Source of the DNA: Bacteroidota bacterium
GTDB lineage: Bacteria; Bacteroidota; Bacteroidia; Cytophagales; Cyclobacteriaceae
NCBI GenBank assembly: GCA_024280115.1
Contig: JAJRQT010000073.1
Coordinates: forward strand, 1 to 56,759
Length of the DNA: 56,759 nt
Reading direction: 5' to 3'
A program made the translations under genes and the position numbers. The notes below the pieces were generated by a model. It ran no database searches. It was not told where the DNA came from and saw only the letters and a program-made list of their open reading frames with translations. Positions within the stretch are counted from its first letter, which is position 1; every line of letters starts with the position of its first letter. Of this stretch, positions 35,301 through 45,090 are shown one piece after another.

Positions 35301-35371
35301 CAATTCCGAATGTTAAAAGCGATTTTCATATATGAATTATAAATCTAAGTCATATAGAAAGTAATTCTTTC

Positions 35372-35379
35372 TATTTTTG
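35372..35379 (+). promoter_or_regulatory. -7 box TATTTTTG of der
   Basis: TATTTTTG fits TAnnTTTG 26 bases before the ATG. It is preceded by the small palindrome AGAAAG-TAATT-CTTTCT. Confidence 0.5.
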
Positions 35380-35392
35380 CAGTTAATTAAAA

Positions 35393-35398
35393 AAGGAG
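35393..35398 (+). promoter_or_regulatory. Shine-Dalgarno site AAGGAG of der
   Basis: AAGGAG ends 7 bases before the ATG at 35406. A canonical Shine-Dalgarno is uncommon among the genes of this window and fixes the start. Confidence 0.6.
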
Positions 35399-35405
35399 TA
35401 TTGCT

Positions 35406-36710
35406 ATGGCAAATATTGTTGCAATTGTAGGAAGGCCAAATGTTGGAAAATCCACGCTTTTTAATCGATTGATTGAGCGAAGAGATGCGATTATGGATGA
35501 TGAAAGTGGCGTGACCCGCGACAGGCATTACGGTTTTGCAGAGTGGATTGGAAAGGGATTTACGGTGATAGATACCGGTGGTTATGTCCATGGTTCGGAA
35601 GATGTTTTTGAGGAGGCGATCCGTAATCAGGTAATGAAGGCACTTAAAGAAGCTACAGTGATCCTCTTCATGACTGATTGCATTGACGGACTGACAGACC
35701 TTGATAAAGATTTTGCCAATGTAGTGAGGACTGTAAATAAACCTGTATTGGTTGTTGGTAATAAGGCAGACACTACAGAGAAAATGCAAAATTCTGTTGA
35801 GTTCTATGAGTTAGGCCTTGGGGAAATTTATCCAATTTCATCAGCTAATGGATCAGGCACCGGTGATTTGCTGGACGAAGTAGTTAAGCATTTTCATGAT
35901 GATGCTGAAAACACGGAAGAAGATTTGCCAAAATTTGCAATTATGGGAAGACCGAATGTTGGCAAATCCTCTCTAGTAAATGTCCTAACAGGCGTAGATC
36001 GAAGCATAGTTACGGATATTGCTGGAACTACCAGGGATTCTATCAATACAAGGTATCAAATGTTTGGCAAGGACTTCCTGCTGATCGATACTGCCGGCGT
36101 GCGAAAAAAAGCGAAAGTTAAAGAAGATATTGAGTTCTATTCCGTCATTCGGGCGATTCGATCTCTGCAAAATAGTGATGTTTCCATAGTAATGATCGAT
36201 GCTCAAAATGGGTTGGAATCCCAGGACATCAACCTGATCAGCTTGGCTATAAAATATCGAAAGGGAATTGTGCTGATGGTGAATAAATGGGATTTGATTG
36301 AAAAAGATCAAAATACAGCGGATAAATTCAAAAAGAAAATTGAAGAACGCCTGGGAACTTCCAGCTATATTCCTATTATTTTTACTTCCGTACTGACCAA
36401 GCAGAGAGTATTCAAAGCATTGGAAACTGCCATTAATGTCTATCAGGATAGGAAAAAGAAAATACCTACCTCTAAACTAAATGATATTCTGCTCAAGGAA
36501 ATCGAACGGTTTAAACCTCCCGCCTATAAAGGGAAACATGTGAAAATAAAATATATAACACAGTTGCCAATAAAGACTCCAACATTTGCTTTCTTCTGCA
36601 ACTTCCCCAAATACATTAAAAATCCGTATGCAAGGTACCTTGAAAACAGGATCAGGGAGAATTTCGGGTTCAGTGGTGTGCCGATAAAACTTGTTTTCAG
36701 GGAGAAGTAG
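35406..36710 (+). CDS. der: Ribosome-biogenesis GTPase Der (EngA)
   Basis: The 434-residue protein has two tandem GTPase domains and a C-terminal KH-like domain, the arrangement unique to Der. Domain 1 has GRPNVGKSTLF (residues 10-20), DTGGY and NKAD. Domain 2 has GRPNVGKSSLV (about 179-189), DTAGV and NKWD. The KH-like part (about 350-434) includes RFKPPAYKGKHVKIKYI. Der is essential for 50S subunit assembly. The SprT-like gene starts 3 bases after the stop. Confidence 0.97.
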   Translation: MANIVAIVGRPNVGKSTLFNRLIERRDAIMDDESGVTRDRHYGFAEWIGKGFTVIDTGGYVHGSEDVFEEAIRNQVMKALKEATVILFMTDCIDGLTDLDKDFANVVRTVNKPVLVVGNKADTTEKMQNSVEFYELGLGEIYPISSANGSGTGDLLDEVVKHFHDDAENTEEDLPKFAIMGRPNVGKSSLVNVLTGVDRSIVTDIAGTTRDSINTRYQMFGKDFLLIDTAGVRKKAKVKEDIEFYSVIRAIRSLQNSDVSIVMIDAQNGLESQDINLISLAIKYRKGIVLMVNKWDLIEKDQNTADKFKKKIEERLGTSSYIPIIFTSVLTKQRVFKALETAINVYQDRKKKIPTSKLNDILLKEIERFKPPAYKGKHVKIKYITQLPIKTPTFAFFCNFPKYIKNPYARYLENRIRENFGFSGVPIKLVFREK

Positions 36711-36713
36711 CCG

Positions 36714-37334
36714 GTGGATTCATCGAAAAAAGGGTTATATCAGATTCTTCAAAAGCATGTGCCGGATAATGCTGTGCACTATTGCCTGGATTTGTGGTTG
36801 GCCATTCCCTTTCATTTTAAAATCACCAGGAAAAGAAATAGCAAGCTGGGAGATTATAAATACGACCGGAGAAATGGCCATCATTCCATAAGCGTCAACC
36901 ATGATCTCAACAAATACTCTTTTTTGATAACATATATACATGAAGCCGCGCATCTGCTGACGACGGAACGTTTTGGCCGGAAAACACAGGCACACGGGAA
37001 AGAATGGAAATCAAATTTCAGGGAATTGATGGAGCCTGTATTAACGGATTTGATATTCCCGAAGGAAATTCTGCAACCCTTGAAAAAGCATATGCGCAGG
37101 CCAAAGGCATCTACCTACGCGGATCCCGATTTGCTCCATGTACTCAGACAGTTCGATGATCAAGACGTTGATTTGGTGCCATTGGACATGCTTGGGGAAG
37201 GAGATACTTTTGAGTTCAATAACAGCATGTACAAAAAGTTGAATCTGAGACGCACACGGGTATTATGCCAGCAGGCAGATACCTCCAGAAAATACCTGAT
37301 TTCTAAAATGGCATTGGTGAGATTTTTAAAATAG
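36714..37334 (+). CDS. SprT-like zinc metallopeptidase-type protein
   Basis: The 206-residue protein contains HEAAH at 76-80 (in LITYIHEAAHLL), the HExxH zinc motif, after an N-terminal SprT-like region (CLDLWLAIPFHFKITRKRNSK). The start is GTG, chosen because it follows the der stop by 3 bases and has GGAGAAG 5-10 bases upstream within der. The C-terminal YKKLNLRRTRVLCQ resembles the zinc-ribbon tail of the family but keeps only one Cys of the usual set. Proteins of this family are linked to DNA-protein crosslink repair. The bacterial role is poorly defined. Confidence 0.8.
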   Translation: MDSSKKGLYQILQKHVPDNAVHYCLDLWLAIPFHFKITRKRNSKLGDYKYDRRNGHHSISVNHDLNKYSFLITYIHEAAHLLTTERFGRKTQAHGKEWKSNFRELMEPVLTDLIFPKEILQPLKKHMRRPKASTYADPDLLHVLRQFDDQDVDLVPLDMLGEGDTFEFNNSMYKKLNLRRTRVLCQQADTSRKYLISKMALVRFLK

Positions 37335-37393
37335 CAATGTAAATTTCTTTCCAGTGAATTGAACTCAGATAATTTAGGTAAAACTTTAATTAA

Positions 37394-39664
37394 TTATTCT
37401 TTCAACACTTTGAAATTCACAATACCATTATCTTGAAATACCTGAATGAAGTATAGCCCGTTTGGCTTATGGGATAAATTAATCTGATAACTGTCGGAAT
37501 TATTATATCCTGTAAAAACAATATTTCCTTTTAAATCTAATACACGAATTCTCCCTTTTTTATTAATATAATAAATGCCTTTTGATGGATTTGGGAAAAC
37601 TATTATTTTATCAAAATCATCATCGGGAAGTCCTGTGATCATTCGAGACCTAACATTGGAGTAACTTAACGTGTCGTAGGAGTTGGTAATGTAAAGATCA
37701 AATTCTTCTTCGTTTTGAAGGTTAAATTCTCCACTTTCATTATCAAAATTATTTCCATCAATTGAATAGTGATAAGGCTGGGAAATCCCATCAGTTGTTA
37801 TTCGTAAATATGAATTTGACAAATAAATATCAGTAACTTCAATGTCAGGAATGATATGAGTGATCCCTTGGTCTGTTCCTATCCAGAGTTCACCTGTTAA
37901 CTCATCTCTATAAATCGATTTAACAATGTTTCCACTTAATCCATCGTCGATATTGAATAATTCAAACGGCGATCCATCATATTTGACTAAACCCGAAACA
38001 GTGCCAAACCACATGACTTCATTGTTATCAATAAATGAATCAAAATACCAATCGGAGGAAAGGCCTTGAAAATTGTTCCATGCTTCGTTGTTATAAATGA
38101 AACAACCAAAATGTGTTGACACTATAATATTTCCATCTTTATCTTCTATGAAAGAATAAACAGCCAATTCCTCGTTTTTATAAATAACTTGAGGTGAATC
38201 GTGAATGAAATTATTTCCATCCCATTTTGTAATTTGTGACCTGCTTCCTATCCAAATATTTCCTGATGAATCTTTAAATATCCCATCTAAATGATTCGAT
38301 ATAAAACCAGAAGTATCATTGTAATGGAACCATTTGTTGCCATCATATTTTAGCAGATAATTAAATGTGGCGACCCAAATATTACCATCATCATCTTCAA
38401 GAATATCCTGACCCCAGCCGCTAAAAATATCATCAATTTTATAGTCGTAAATAGTCCAGCCATTTCCATTCAGTTTAAAAATGCCATGAACCGTTGTAAA
38501 CCATAAATTTCCATTTTTATCTTCAAATCCTGATTTCACCCATTCAATAATATCACCATTGGGTGTTTTTCGATAACTTTTCCAATTAATTCCATCAAAC
38601 CGGCTTATACCTCCTTGGGTACAAAACCATAGATTACCGTTTGAGTCCTTAAAAATATCGTTAACATCATTATGAATTAATCCATTTTCCAATGTTAAGT
38701 TTGAAAACCAACTAACTCCGTCAAAGTAGGCGTAACCATCTTCCGTTCCAATATGCATCATATCATCAATTTCATATGAAACTAAAACATTATCATGAGG
38801 AATCCCTTGCTGGGTTGTATAATGAGAAATGTTAAAATTCTTGTCTATTGTATATACACCTGCTGAAGAGCACAGATAGACTATGCTATCCTGATCCTGA
38901 TTAATATCCCACACTACGCCAAAACTATTCCCGGGTGGATTTAATTTTGTCCATGAGTTTTCATAAATATGGACCCCACTTGCATAGGCCCATATTCGGT
39001 TTTTATTGTCACAGAATATATCCTGTACAAGGCCGGAAAGACTACTTGGTGTTGGAATTTTAGAAAACTCGGTACCACTAAATAACCATATACCATCGCC
39101 GGAAGTGCCAATCCATAGATTGCCATTTTGATCTTCGGCTATCGAGGTTGGGGAACTTGTTGAATATCCGTCACTTGCTGTATAATCATGCCAGATATTT
39201 CCATCAAACATGTTCAAACCTCCTCTATTTGCCACCCAAATATTGTCTTTACTATCTTTAAAGATACATTCAACTTTATCATGCAATAGTGCGTTTTTTG
39301 TATTGTAATGGATGAATTCTCCATTTTTATATCTACTAATACCAATTACATAAGATCCATATCCAATCCAAATACTGCTGTCTTTACCTTCAATCAAATA
39401 TTTTATTTCATTCACTAATAACCCGTCAGATTTTGTTAGCGATGTCCAATTATTTCCATCTTTTATGCTTATTCCACTTTCTGTGCCAATCCAAATTCTT
39501 TGTTGGTGGTCCTCCAAAAATGCCATGACGAATTGTCCTATTAGCCCATTGTCGCCTGTATTTGTTGTTTGATAATCTAAGGTTGTCCATTTATCCTGAG
39601 CTGTTGATTTTTGCACGAAGAACAAGAACGAAAATGCAATCAATAGTTTAAAAAAATAAGTCAT
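37394..39664 (-). CDS. Two-component-regulator-type propeller protein with T9SS sorting domain
   Basis: The 756-residue protein has a signal peptide (AFSFLFFVQKSTAQ) and about fourteen repeats of the form DKNGNLWFTT, DSSGNIWIGS, DDDGNIWVAT and DQNGNLWIGT, the Reg_prop motif of hybrid sensor propellers. No kinase follows. The C-terminus carries a T9SS type A sorting domain (VFPNPSKGIYYIN near 675, LKGNIVFTGYN, LPNGLYFIQV-like ending NFKVLKE). It is therefore exported and surface-attached or released, with a likely ligand-binding role. It is convergent with the der-sprT pair. Confidence 0.85.
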   Translation of the reverse strand: MTYFFKLLIAFSFLFFVQKSTAQDKWTTLDYQTTNTGDNGLIGQFVMAFLEDHQQRIWIGTESGISIKDGNNWTSLTKSDGLLVNEIKYLIEGKDSSIWIGYGSYVIGISRYKNGEFIHYNTKNALLHDKVECIFKDSKDNIWVANRGGLNMFDGNIWHDYTASDGYSTSSPTSIAEDQNGNLWIGTSGDGIWLFSGTEFSKIPTPSSLSGLVQDIFCDNKNRIWAYASGVHIYENSWTKLNPPGNSFGVVWDINQDQDSIVYLCSSAGVYTIDKNFNISHYTTQQGIPHDNVLVSYEIDDMMHIGTEDGYAYFDGVSWFSNLTLENGLIHNDVNDIFKDSNGNLWFCTQGGISRFDGINWKSYRKTPNGDIIEWVKSGFEDKNGNLWFTTVHGIFKLNGNGWTIYDYKIDDIFSGWGQDILEDDDGNIWVATFNYLLKYDGNKWFHYNDTSGFISNHLDGIFKDSSGNIWIGSRSQITKWDGNNFIHDSPQVIYKNEELAVYSFIEDKDGNIIVSTHFGCFIYNNEAWNNFQGLSSDWYFDSFIDNNEVMWFGTVSGLVKYDGSPFELFNIDDGLSGNIVKSIYRDELTGELWIGTDQGITHIIPDIEVTDIYLSNSYLRITTDGISQPYHYSIDGNNFDNESGEFNLQNEEEFDLYITNSYDTLSYSNVRSRMITGLPDDDFDKIIVFPNPSKGIYYINKKGRIRVLDLKGNIVFTGYNNSDSYQINLSHKPNGLYFIQVFQDNGIVNFKVLKE

Positions 39665-39916
39665 AATTGTGTTGAATTATAAACAACAAAAAAATCTGTT
39701 CTAAACTTGAATAAATAGATTTTTGAATGCAAACCAAACTTTATTGAAATTGCATTGAAGTGATATTTAATGATTAATTCAAGTTTGACTATCGAATAAT
39801 TTTGACTAAAATATATGTGAGTTGAATGATTATTTTGTTGGCGATGAATTTTATTATAGTATTCAATTAATTACGTAATTTTAATCATTCATTTTTTAAC
39901 ACATAAATTTTTATAT

Positions 39917-40954
39917 ATGGATAATCTAATCATACCCAAAAACTACAAGAACATATTAAGTGTAAACGAGACGGAAAAGGCTATTAAACTTGTTAAAGAG
40001 ACATTTCAGCAAAATTTAGCAGCTGAATTGAAGCTTCGCAGAGTCACCGCTCCATTGTTTGTATTAAAGGGCACAGGCATTAATGATGACCTGAATGGAG
40101 TTGAAAGAAAGGTGTCATTCCCAATAAAGGATATGGATTTGGCAGAAGCTGAAATAGTGAATTCCCTCGCCAAATGGAAAAGAATAGCCTTGGTCAAACA
40201 TGATATAAAAGCTGGTTATGGTTTGTACACAGATATGAATGCGATCAGGCCTGACGAAGTTTTAGACAATATACACTCTCTATATGTAGATCAGTGGGAT
40301 TGGGAAAGCGTAATGAATGAGGGTGAAAGAAACTTAATTTTTCTTCAGTTTATAGTAGAAAAAATATATGAAGTATTAAAAAGGACGGAATATGTAATTT
40401 GTGAGCATTATCCACAAATAAAACCTCTATTACCAGATATGATCCAGTTTATTCAATCAGAGGATTTACTCAGAGAATACCCCGAATTAACATCAAAACA
40501 GAGGGAGTATGAGGTAGCCAAAAAGTATGGCGCTGTTTTTATTATTGGTATTGGCGGAGCGTTATCCAGCGGAGAACCACATGATGGTCGCGCTCCGGAT
40601 TACGATGACTGGAATTCGCAATCTTCTGACAGGTATCGGGGGCTCAATGGTGACATTATTATTTGGAATGATATTTTGAAAGATTCTTTTGAGATTTCTT
40701 CCATGGGAATCAGGGTGAATAGCGAGTCTTTGCTAGAGCAATTAAAGATTTCAAACAGTGAGGATAGAAAATCATATGATTTCCATAAAATGTTGTTAAA
40801 TGATGAACTTCCACAGTCAATAGGAGGCGGAATTGGTCAGTCCCGAATTTGTATGTATTATTTGAGAAAAGCGCATATTGGTGAAATTCAATCAAGCATT
40901 TGGTCAGAGGAAATGAAAGAGGTATGTAGCAAAAATGGAATACAATTGATCTGA
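39917..40954 (+). CDS. asnA: Aspartate-ammonia ligase AsnA
   Basis: The 345-residue protein matches AsnA in length and motifs: ETEKAIKLVKETFQQNLAAE at the N-terminus, APLFVLKGTGINDDLNG, RPDEVLDNIHSLYVDQWDWE and the C-terminal GGIGQSRICMYYLRKAHIGE. It is an aminoacyl-tRNA-synthetase-fold enzyme that makes asparagine from aspartate, ammonia and ATP in the cytoplasm. It stands alone, 74 bp before the TerB-like gene. Confidence 0.97.
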   Translation: MDNLIIPKNYKNILSVNETEKAIKLVKETFQQNLAAELKLRRVTAPLFVLKGTGINDDLNGVERKVSFPIKDMDLAEAEIVNSLAKWKRIALVKHDIKAGYGLYTDMNAIRPDEVLDNIHSLYVDQWDWESVMNEGERNLIFLQFIVEKIYEVLKRTEYVICEHYPQIKPLLPDMIQFIQSEDLLREYPELTSKQREYEVAKKYGAVFIIGIGGALSSGEPHDGRAPDYDDWNSQSSDRYRGLNGDIIIWNDILKDSFEISSMGIRVNSESLLEQLKISNSEDRKSYDFHKMLLNDELPQSIGGGIGQSRICMYYLRKAHIGEIQSSIWSEEMKEVCSKNGIQLI

Positions 40955-41028
40955 TAGTATTTTTTTCCAATTGCATTGTATTATATTTTTCTTAACACTA
41001 ATTTTATATTATTAAATATAATATCAAA

Positions 41029-41469
41029 ATGATTGGATTTTTTGAATATCAATACCTGAAATTTAAGAAGAATCACCTGAAAAATCTTGTCGCCTTAGCC
41101 GCTGCCGATGGTCATATTCATGAAGATGAAGTAAAATACCTTTACAAGATCGGTGAGAAATACCAGCTGAAACCTTTGCAGATCAAAAGGATACTTGAAG
41201 AAAGGGAGTCCGCAGAGCCTGATATCCCTGAACATCATCATCAGAAGGTGGCACTGCTCTATGATCTTATTGGGATGATGATGGCCGATAATGTAATCGA
41301 AGATGCGGAGATGGATTTTTGTAAAAAGATGGTCGTAAAATTCGGATATAAAGAGTCCCTGATAGGAGAGATGATAGATCTTTTTAAAAAGGGGATAGAA
41401 GATACGGAAATATGGGAAAAATTTTTATTAAGCGCAGAGCAACATCGATTGAGTATTGCTAGTTGGTGA
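41029..41469 (+). CDS. TerB-like protein
   Basis: The 146-residue all-helical protein has two acidic repeats typical of TerB-type domains: LVALAAADGHIHEDEVKYL (about 21-39) and GMMMADNVIEDAEMDFCKKM (about 83-102). The TerB family binds metal ions at such sites and is linked to tellurite and envelope stress. No other ter genes are nearby. Its actual role is unknown. Confidence 0.75.
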   Translation: MIGFFEYQYLKFKKNHLKNLVALAAADGHIHEDEVKYLYKIGEKYQLKPLQIKRILEERESAEPDIPEHHHQKVALLYDLIGMMMADNVIEDAEMDFCKKMVVKFGYKESLIGEMIDLFKKGIEDTEIWEKFLLSAEQHRLSIASW

Positions 41470-41885
41470 TTTTGATTTTTACAATAATTGACTTTTTCTT
41501 TCAAAATAAGGCCTTGTTCCACATTCAATCTATCATAAAATCTTCTCTATATTAGGCTGGTAAAATTAAATACAAATATTATTCTGATTTTCTAAAAACA
41601 GGTCCAATATATGGCCTGTTTTATCCCGAAAATATTTTCTATCAAAATATTATTCTGATTCATCGCTGTGTCAAATAAAATATTCTCTATGAAAATAGTT
41701 GAATAGGAAAAATAATAATCTGATTAACTATCTAAATTCAATAAATTGTTTTTCATTAAACATCTTTACGCAAATTATAATATTTTCATACAATAGTGTA
41801 TAAAATTATTAAATCAATAAAAATAGGTAATTATATGGATGACTATTTATTATATTTGCAATCTGGTTACTTAAATGTATAGACG
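41470..41885. other. 416-bp AT-rich gap with short direct repeats
   Basis: A terminator-like hairpin AAAACAGG/CCTGTTTT lies at 41595-41622. The 14-mer ATATTATTCTGATT occurs at 41576-41589 and 41647-41660, with further variants of AATATTCTCTATGAAAATA. No gene is seen. Confidence 0.45.
41851..41858 (+). promoter_or_regulatory. -7 box TATATTTG
   Basis: TATATTTG matches TAnnTTTG 27 bases upstream of the ATG at 41886. No clear -33 box is seen. Confidence 0.45.
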
Positions 41886-42281
41886 ATGTTTAGAAATATA
41901 GTATTCTCGATCTTTTTTGTTTTACCACTGAGTTTGTTTGGAGAAAACGATGATTTTGACACACTTTCCATCATGCCGATCGGTGTTGATTATTCTAAGT
42001 ATCCCGGAATGGATAAGTTATATATTGTGGGCGAATGTGAAGGGATGGAAGGAAACCAGATAGTTGTATTCCAGAACCGGCCTTCTTTCGATTTTTTTGA
42101 AAATAATGAAACCTACCGGGACGAACAGAAAGAGCTTGAAAAAGCAATATGGGCAGAGATCCTGGACAATGATTCGGAACCTATCGTTGTAAAAGGGAGG
42201 TGGCATCAATACAACGACAGGACGGTATTTTTGTGCCATCAAGTTCTTAAGCTGAATAAGAATTCATCGATGAACCAATAA
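41886..42281 (+). CDS. Small secreted protein of unknown function
   Basis: The 131-residue protein has a short signal peptide (VFSIFFVLPLSLFGEN) and an acidic mature part. WHQYNDRTVFLCHQVLKL near the end suggests a small beta-barrel. No family is recognised. It has its own -7 box and no close neighbours, and a MITE-like element lies about 170 bp downstream. Confidence 0.6.
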   Translation: MFRNIVFSIFFVLPLSLFGENDDFDTLSIMPIGVDYSKYPGMDKLYIVGECEGMEGNQIVVFQNRPSFDFFENNETYRDEQKELEKAIWAEILDNDSEPIVVKGRWHQYNDRTVFLCHQVLKLNKNSSMNQ

Positions 42282-42673
42282 TTCTGTCTTTAATTTCCGC
42301 AGCTAAAATTCTCAAATTTATTAAACACAGCTCATTGTAATACGATTTGATCTTGTGTTGAATTGCTACCTCCGGAAATGTCTAATCGATAGCTTTGGAT
42401 TTTAATCACCGAGCTATGAGTTAAATACTTCTTTAGTAGATCCTTAATTAAAGTCTGTCTATAAACTCTGTGTCTGATTCAGAAAGTTTGCTATCAAGGC
42501 TTGCACAGCTCGAAAAATGTGAGTTTACATTTCGTAAATGATCATTTTGAGAACAAGCTTAACGCAGATAGCGGACTTTATGGACTGACACTAATTAATT
42601 CTATTTTTCTCATGGATGCAATAAGCTTCTTTCCTATTTTTATGCATTAATTTTTTATTTAAATCAAAATCGC
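42282..42673. other. 392-bp gap containing a MITE-like element
   Basis: Nothing but the element at 42453-42594 and AT-rich flanks is seen. Confidence 0.5.
42453..42594 (+). mobile_element. MITE-like element, copy 2 (142 bp)
   Basis: It is the inverted counterpart of 33636-33834. Terminal repeats are TCTGTCTATAAA (42454-42465) and TTTATGGACTGA (42577-42588). It lacks the two palindromic inserts of copy 1, so it is probably closer to the original element. No coding capacity is seen. Confidence 0.75.
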
Positions 42674-43687
42674 ATGAATACTTTTAAAAGAATCACAACA
42701 TTATTATTTGCCTTTGTTTTATTTTTCAATTTTTCACCTCTAATAGCAGGGGATGGAACAGAATTGTATTTAGGTCGATGGGCACTTCATTTTGATGGGG
42801 GAATGGGTTGGCTTGAAGTTCGGCAGGAGGATGGCTATTTAGATGCCGACTTGCTTTGGGTTGGGGGTAGCGTGACTCCTGTGGCAAATGTTTACATCGC
42901 AAATGGAAAACTCATTGTCACAAGAACATCAACATCAGCATTAGGAAATAATGATGGGAAGAAGCGGGTCCATACAATTACGATGACTTTGGAACTTGAA
43001 GGCAAAGGGGATCACCTTATTGGGAAAATGACCAGGCCAGACAAAAACGGGGTAGGAGCGGAAATTAATTATGTTCATGCCAACAGAATACCACCAGTAC
43101 CACCGGCGCCGAGTTTAGATCAGGTAAAATATGGCAAACCGGTAACATTGTTAGGAGATGATCTGACGGGATGGAGATTGCTGGAGCCAGACAGGGTGAA
43201 TGGCTGGAAAGTAGAGAAGGGTGTCTTGATTAATAATCCTGAACAGAAAGAAGGGGAGCCTCACATTCACTATGGAAATTTAAGAACAGATGCTGAATTT
43301 GAAGATTTTAATTTAAAGCTAAGTGTGAATGTTCCGGAAGGAAGTAATAGTGGTATTTACCTCCGGGGAATTTATGAAGTACAAGTGATGGACAGTTATG
43401 GAAAGAAACTTGATAGTCACAACATGGGAGCCCTGTACAGCAGGATTACACCATCAGAAAATGCAGAAAAGAAAGCTGGCAAATGGCAGAAAATGGACAT
43501 CACACTTTGCGATCGTCATTTGACTGTAATACTCAACGGAAAAAAAATTGTCGATAACCAACCAATTGAAGGTGTCACAGGTGGGGCCATAACTTCTGAC
43601 GAATTCAAACCGGGTCCAATATATCTCCAGGGCGATCATGGAAATGTAAGCTATAAGGATATTGTATTGACGCCAATCATCAGGTAG
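42674..43687 (+). CDS. Secreted DUF1080 (3-keto-disaccharide hydrolase-type) protein
   Basis: The 337-residue protein has a signal peptide (LFAFVLFFNFSPLIAG). A beta-rich N-terminal domain of about 125 residues (YLGRWALHFDGGMGWLEV) is followed by the DUF1080 jelly-roll opening at LLGDDLTGWRLLEPD and containing SNSGIYLRGIYEVQVMDSYG and GPIYLQGDHGNVSYKDI. Characterised relatives hydrolyse 3-keto-glycosides. Many uncharacterised members only bind sugars. Export suggests extracytoplasmic action. The terminator at 43719 closes it as a single gene. Confidence 0.85.
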   Translation: MNTFKRITTLLFAFVLFFNFSPLIAGDGTELYLGRWALHFDGGMGWLEVRQEDGYLDADLLWVGGSVTPVANVYIANGKLIVTRTSTSALGNNDGKKRVHTITMTLELEGKGDHLIGKMTRPDKNGVGAEINYVHANRIPPVPPAPSLDQVKYGKPVTLLGDDLTGWRLLEPDRVNGWKVEKGVLINNPEQKEGEPHIHYGNLRTDAEFEDFNLKLSVNVPEGSNSGIYLRGIYEVQVMDSYGKKLDSHNMGALYSRITPSENAEKKAGKWQKMDITLCDRHLTVILNGKKIVDNQPIEGVTGGAITSDEFKPGPIYLQGDHGNVSYKDIVLTPIIR

Positions 43688-43718
43688 AAGGTATAAACTT
43701 TATTACATATGATTAGTT

Positions 43719-43750
43719 AAGAGTTCTGTAATTGCAGGACTCTTTTTATT
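43719..43750 (+). terminator. Terminator after the DUF1080 gene
   Basis: AAGAGTTCTG and CAGGACTCTT pair with one G-T wobble around TAATTG, followed by TTTATTTGATTTTT. Confidence 0.65.
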
Positions 43751-44249
43751 TGATTTTTTAATTTAAGGATTGACGATTTCAGATCAACCCTAAAGCCTGG
43801 GGAAAGCAATATAAGATGTTACCATTGAATCATGTCCAACTATTCCGGGATGTTGATTTACTAAAGATCAATTTTAATTTAAACGGCGGGTGGATATTTC
43901 CAAAATCAGTGCGGGGCAGGACAGTAAGTGTGTAGGCCGGCATTTAAAATGTTCGTTCAATTAGCCATATCCATTCGAATTTCTTAGTACAGAACATTTT
44001 ATGAAGGGCTGGATTGTGCGGCATGTGCGTATCCTGACCTTTGATTTTGGTGTCTTTTCTTTTTCGTTCTTTTTCTTTGGACAAGCAAAGAAAAAGGACA
44101 ATACCAATCAGAAACCAATAAGTCAATATATCCTCCCCCCCAGAAATACCGATTGATCCACGATTTCACTATAAATATTTTGTCAGTTTTGATGCTAATC
44201 TTCAGAAAATCCGTTTAAATTGATAAAGAAAAATCCTAAACAAATTGAT
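43751..44249. other. Intergenic stretch with a partial dispersed repeat
   Basis: From about 44030 to 44160 the sequence is pyrimidine-rich (TCTTTTCTTTTTCGTTCTT), then AAGCAAAGAAAAAGG, and it ends CCCCCCCAGAAATACCGATTGATCCA. The last part matches one end of the 25861-26183 / 48217-48506 repeat. The minus-strand frame 43944-44126 lies inside this repeat and is rejected. Confidence 0.5.
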
Positions 44250-45068
44250 ATGGAAAACCACACATTATCTCAGTTATTGGATTTGTTATGGAACGACTAT
44301 GTGGAAACAAATCCACCCGCTCAGCATATTCATGACCTTTTTACATCGAAAGGTGAAAAGGTAATCAATGATCATGTCGCATTCAGAACTTACAATCATC
44401 CGCTAATTAATGTGGATGTTTTGGGAAAGGTATTCACAGGACTTGGATATGATGAAAAGGCAGATTATCATTTTGAAAAAAAGAAACTCTATGCCAAACA
44501 TTATGAGCATCCAAACCTGGAAATGCCCCTGATATTCATCAGTCAGCTAAAGGTTGAGGAATTTGATGAAGAAACACGGGAAATTATCAATGGATTAACG
44601 GATCAGATTTCTGATGATTTTACAGCCGGTCAATCTTTCATTTTTAGTGGAAGACCATGGGATATATCATATGATCAATATCAATCTTTAAAGAAAGTGA
44701 GCGAATATGCAGCGTGGATGGCGGCCTATGGATTTAGGGTAAACCATTTTACGGTGAGCATCAATCATCTTACTAATTATGATGGAATCCATGAAGTTAA
44801 CCAGTTTTTGAAAGGCCATGGATTTCTATTGAATGCAGCCGGTGGTGAAGTGAAAGGCACGCCGGGGGATTTACTGGAGCAATCTTCGACAATAGCATAT
44901 AACAAGGAGGTCGGTTTTATTGATGGGAGATACGTAGTTCCCGCATGTTATTATGAATTTGCCAGGAGGTATCCGAAACCCAATGGAGATATGTTCAGAG
45001 GATTTATAGCCGGTTCGGCAGATAAAATTTTTGAAAGTACCGATAAAGGGCAAGATTTTAAACTATAA
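44250..45068 (+). CDS. DUF1338 2-oxoadipate dioxygenase/decarboxylase (HglS-like)
   Basis: The 272-residue protein uses the ATG at 44250, because the frame upstream only offers a TTG at 44220. Family knowledge: HglS/YdcJ enzymes are Fe(II)-dependent and convert 2-oxoadipate to 2-hydroxyglutarate, using two His and one Glu as metal ligands plus an Arg four residues after the first His. Here these can be matched to His42 and Arg46 in DHVAFRTY, His166 in VNHFTVSINHL and Glu236 in YYEFARRYP. It starts the lysine-catabolic trio. The saccharopine dehydrogenase-like gene starts 22 bp later. Confidence 0.88.
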   Translation: MENHTLSQLLDLLWNDYVETNPPAQHIHDLFTSKGEKVINDHVAFRTYNHPLINVDVLGKVFTGLGYDEKADYHFEKKKLYAKHYEHPNLEMPLIFISQLKVEEFDEETREIINGLTDQISDDFTAGQSFIFSGRPWDISYDQYQSLKKVSEYAAWMAAYGFRVNHFTVSINHLTNYDGIHEVNQFLKGHGFLLNAAGGEVKGTPGDLLEQSSTIAYNKEVGFIDGRYVVPACYYEFARRYPKPNGDMFRGFIAGSADKIFESTDKGQDFKL

Positions 45069-45090
45069 AAAGCACACAAAAAGTTAACGA

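Noticed and set aside
43944..44126. 60-codon minus-strand frame
   Set aside because: It falls in a pyrimidine-rich dispersed repeat. The charged product (KEKERKRKDTK) reflects base composition.
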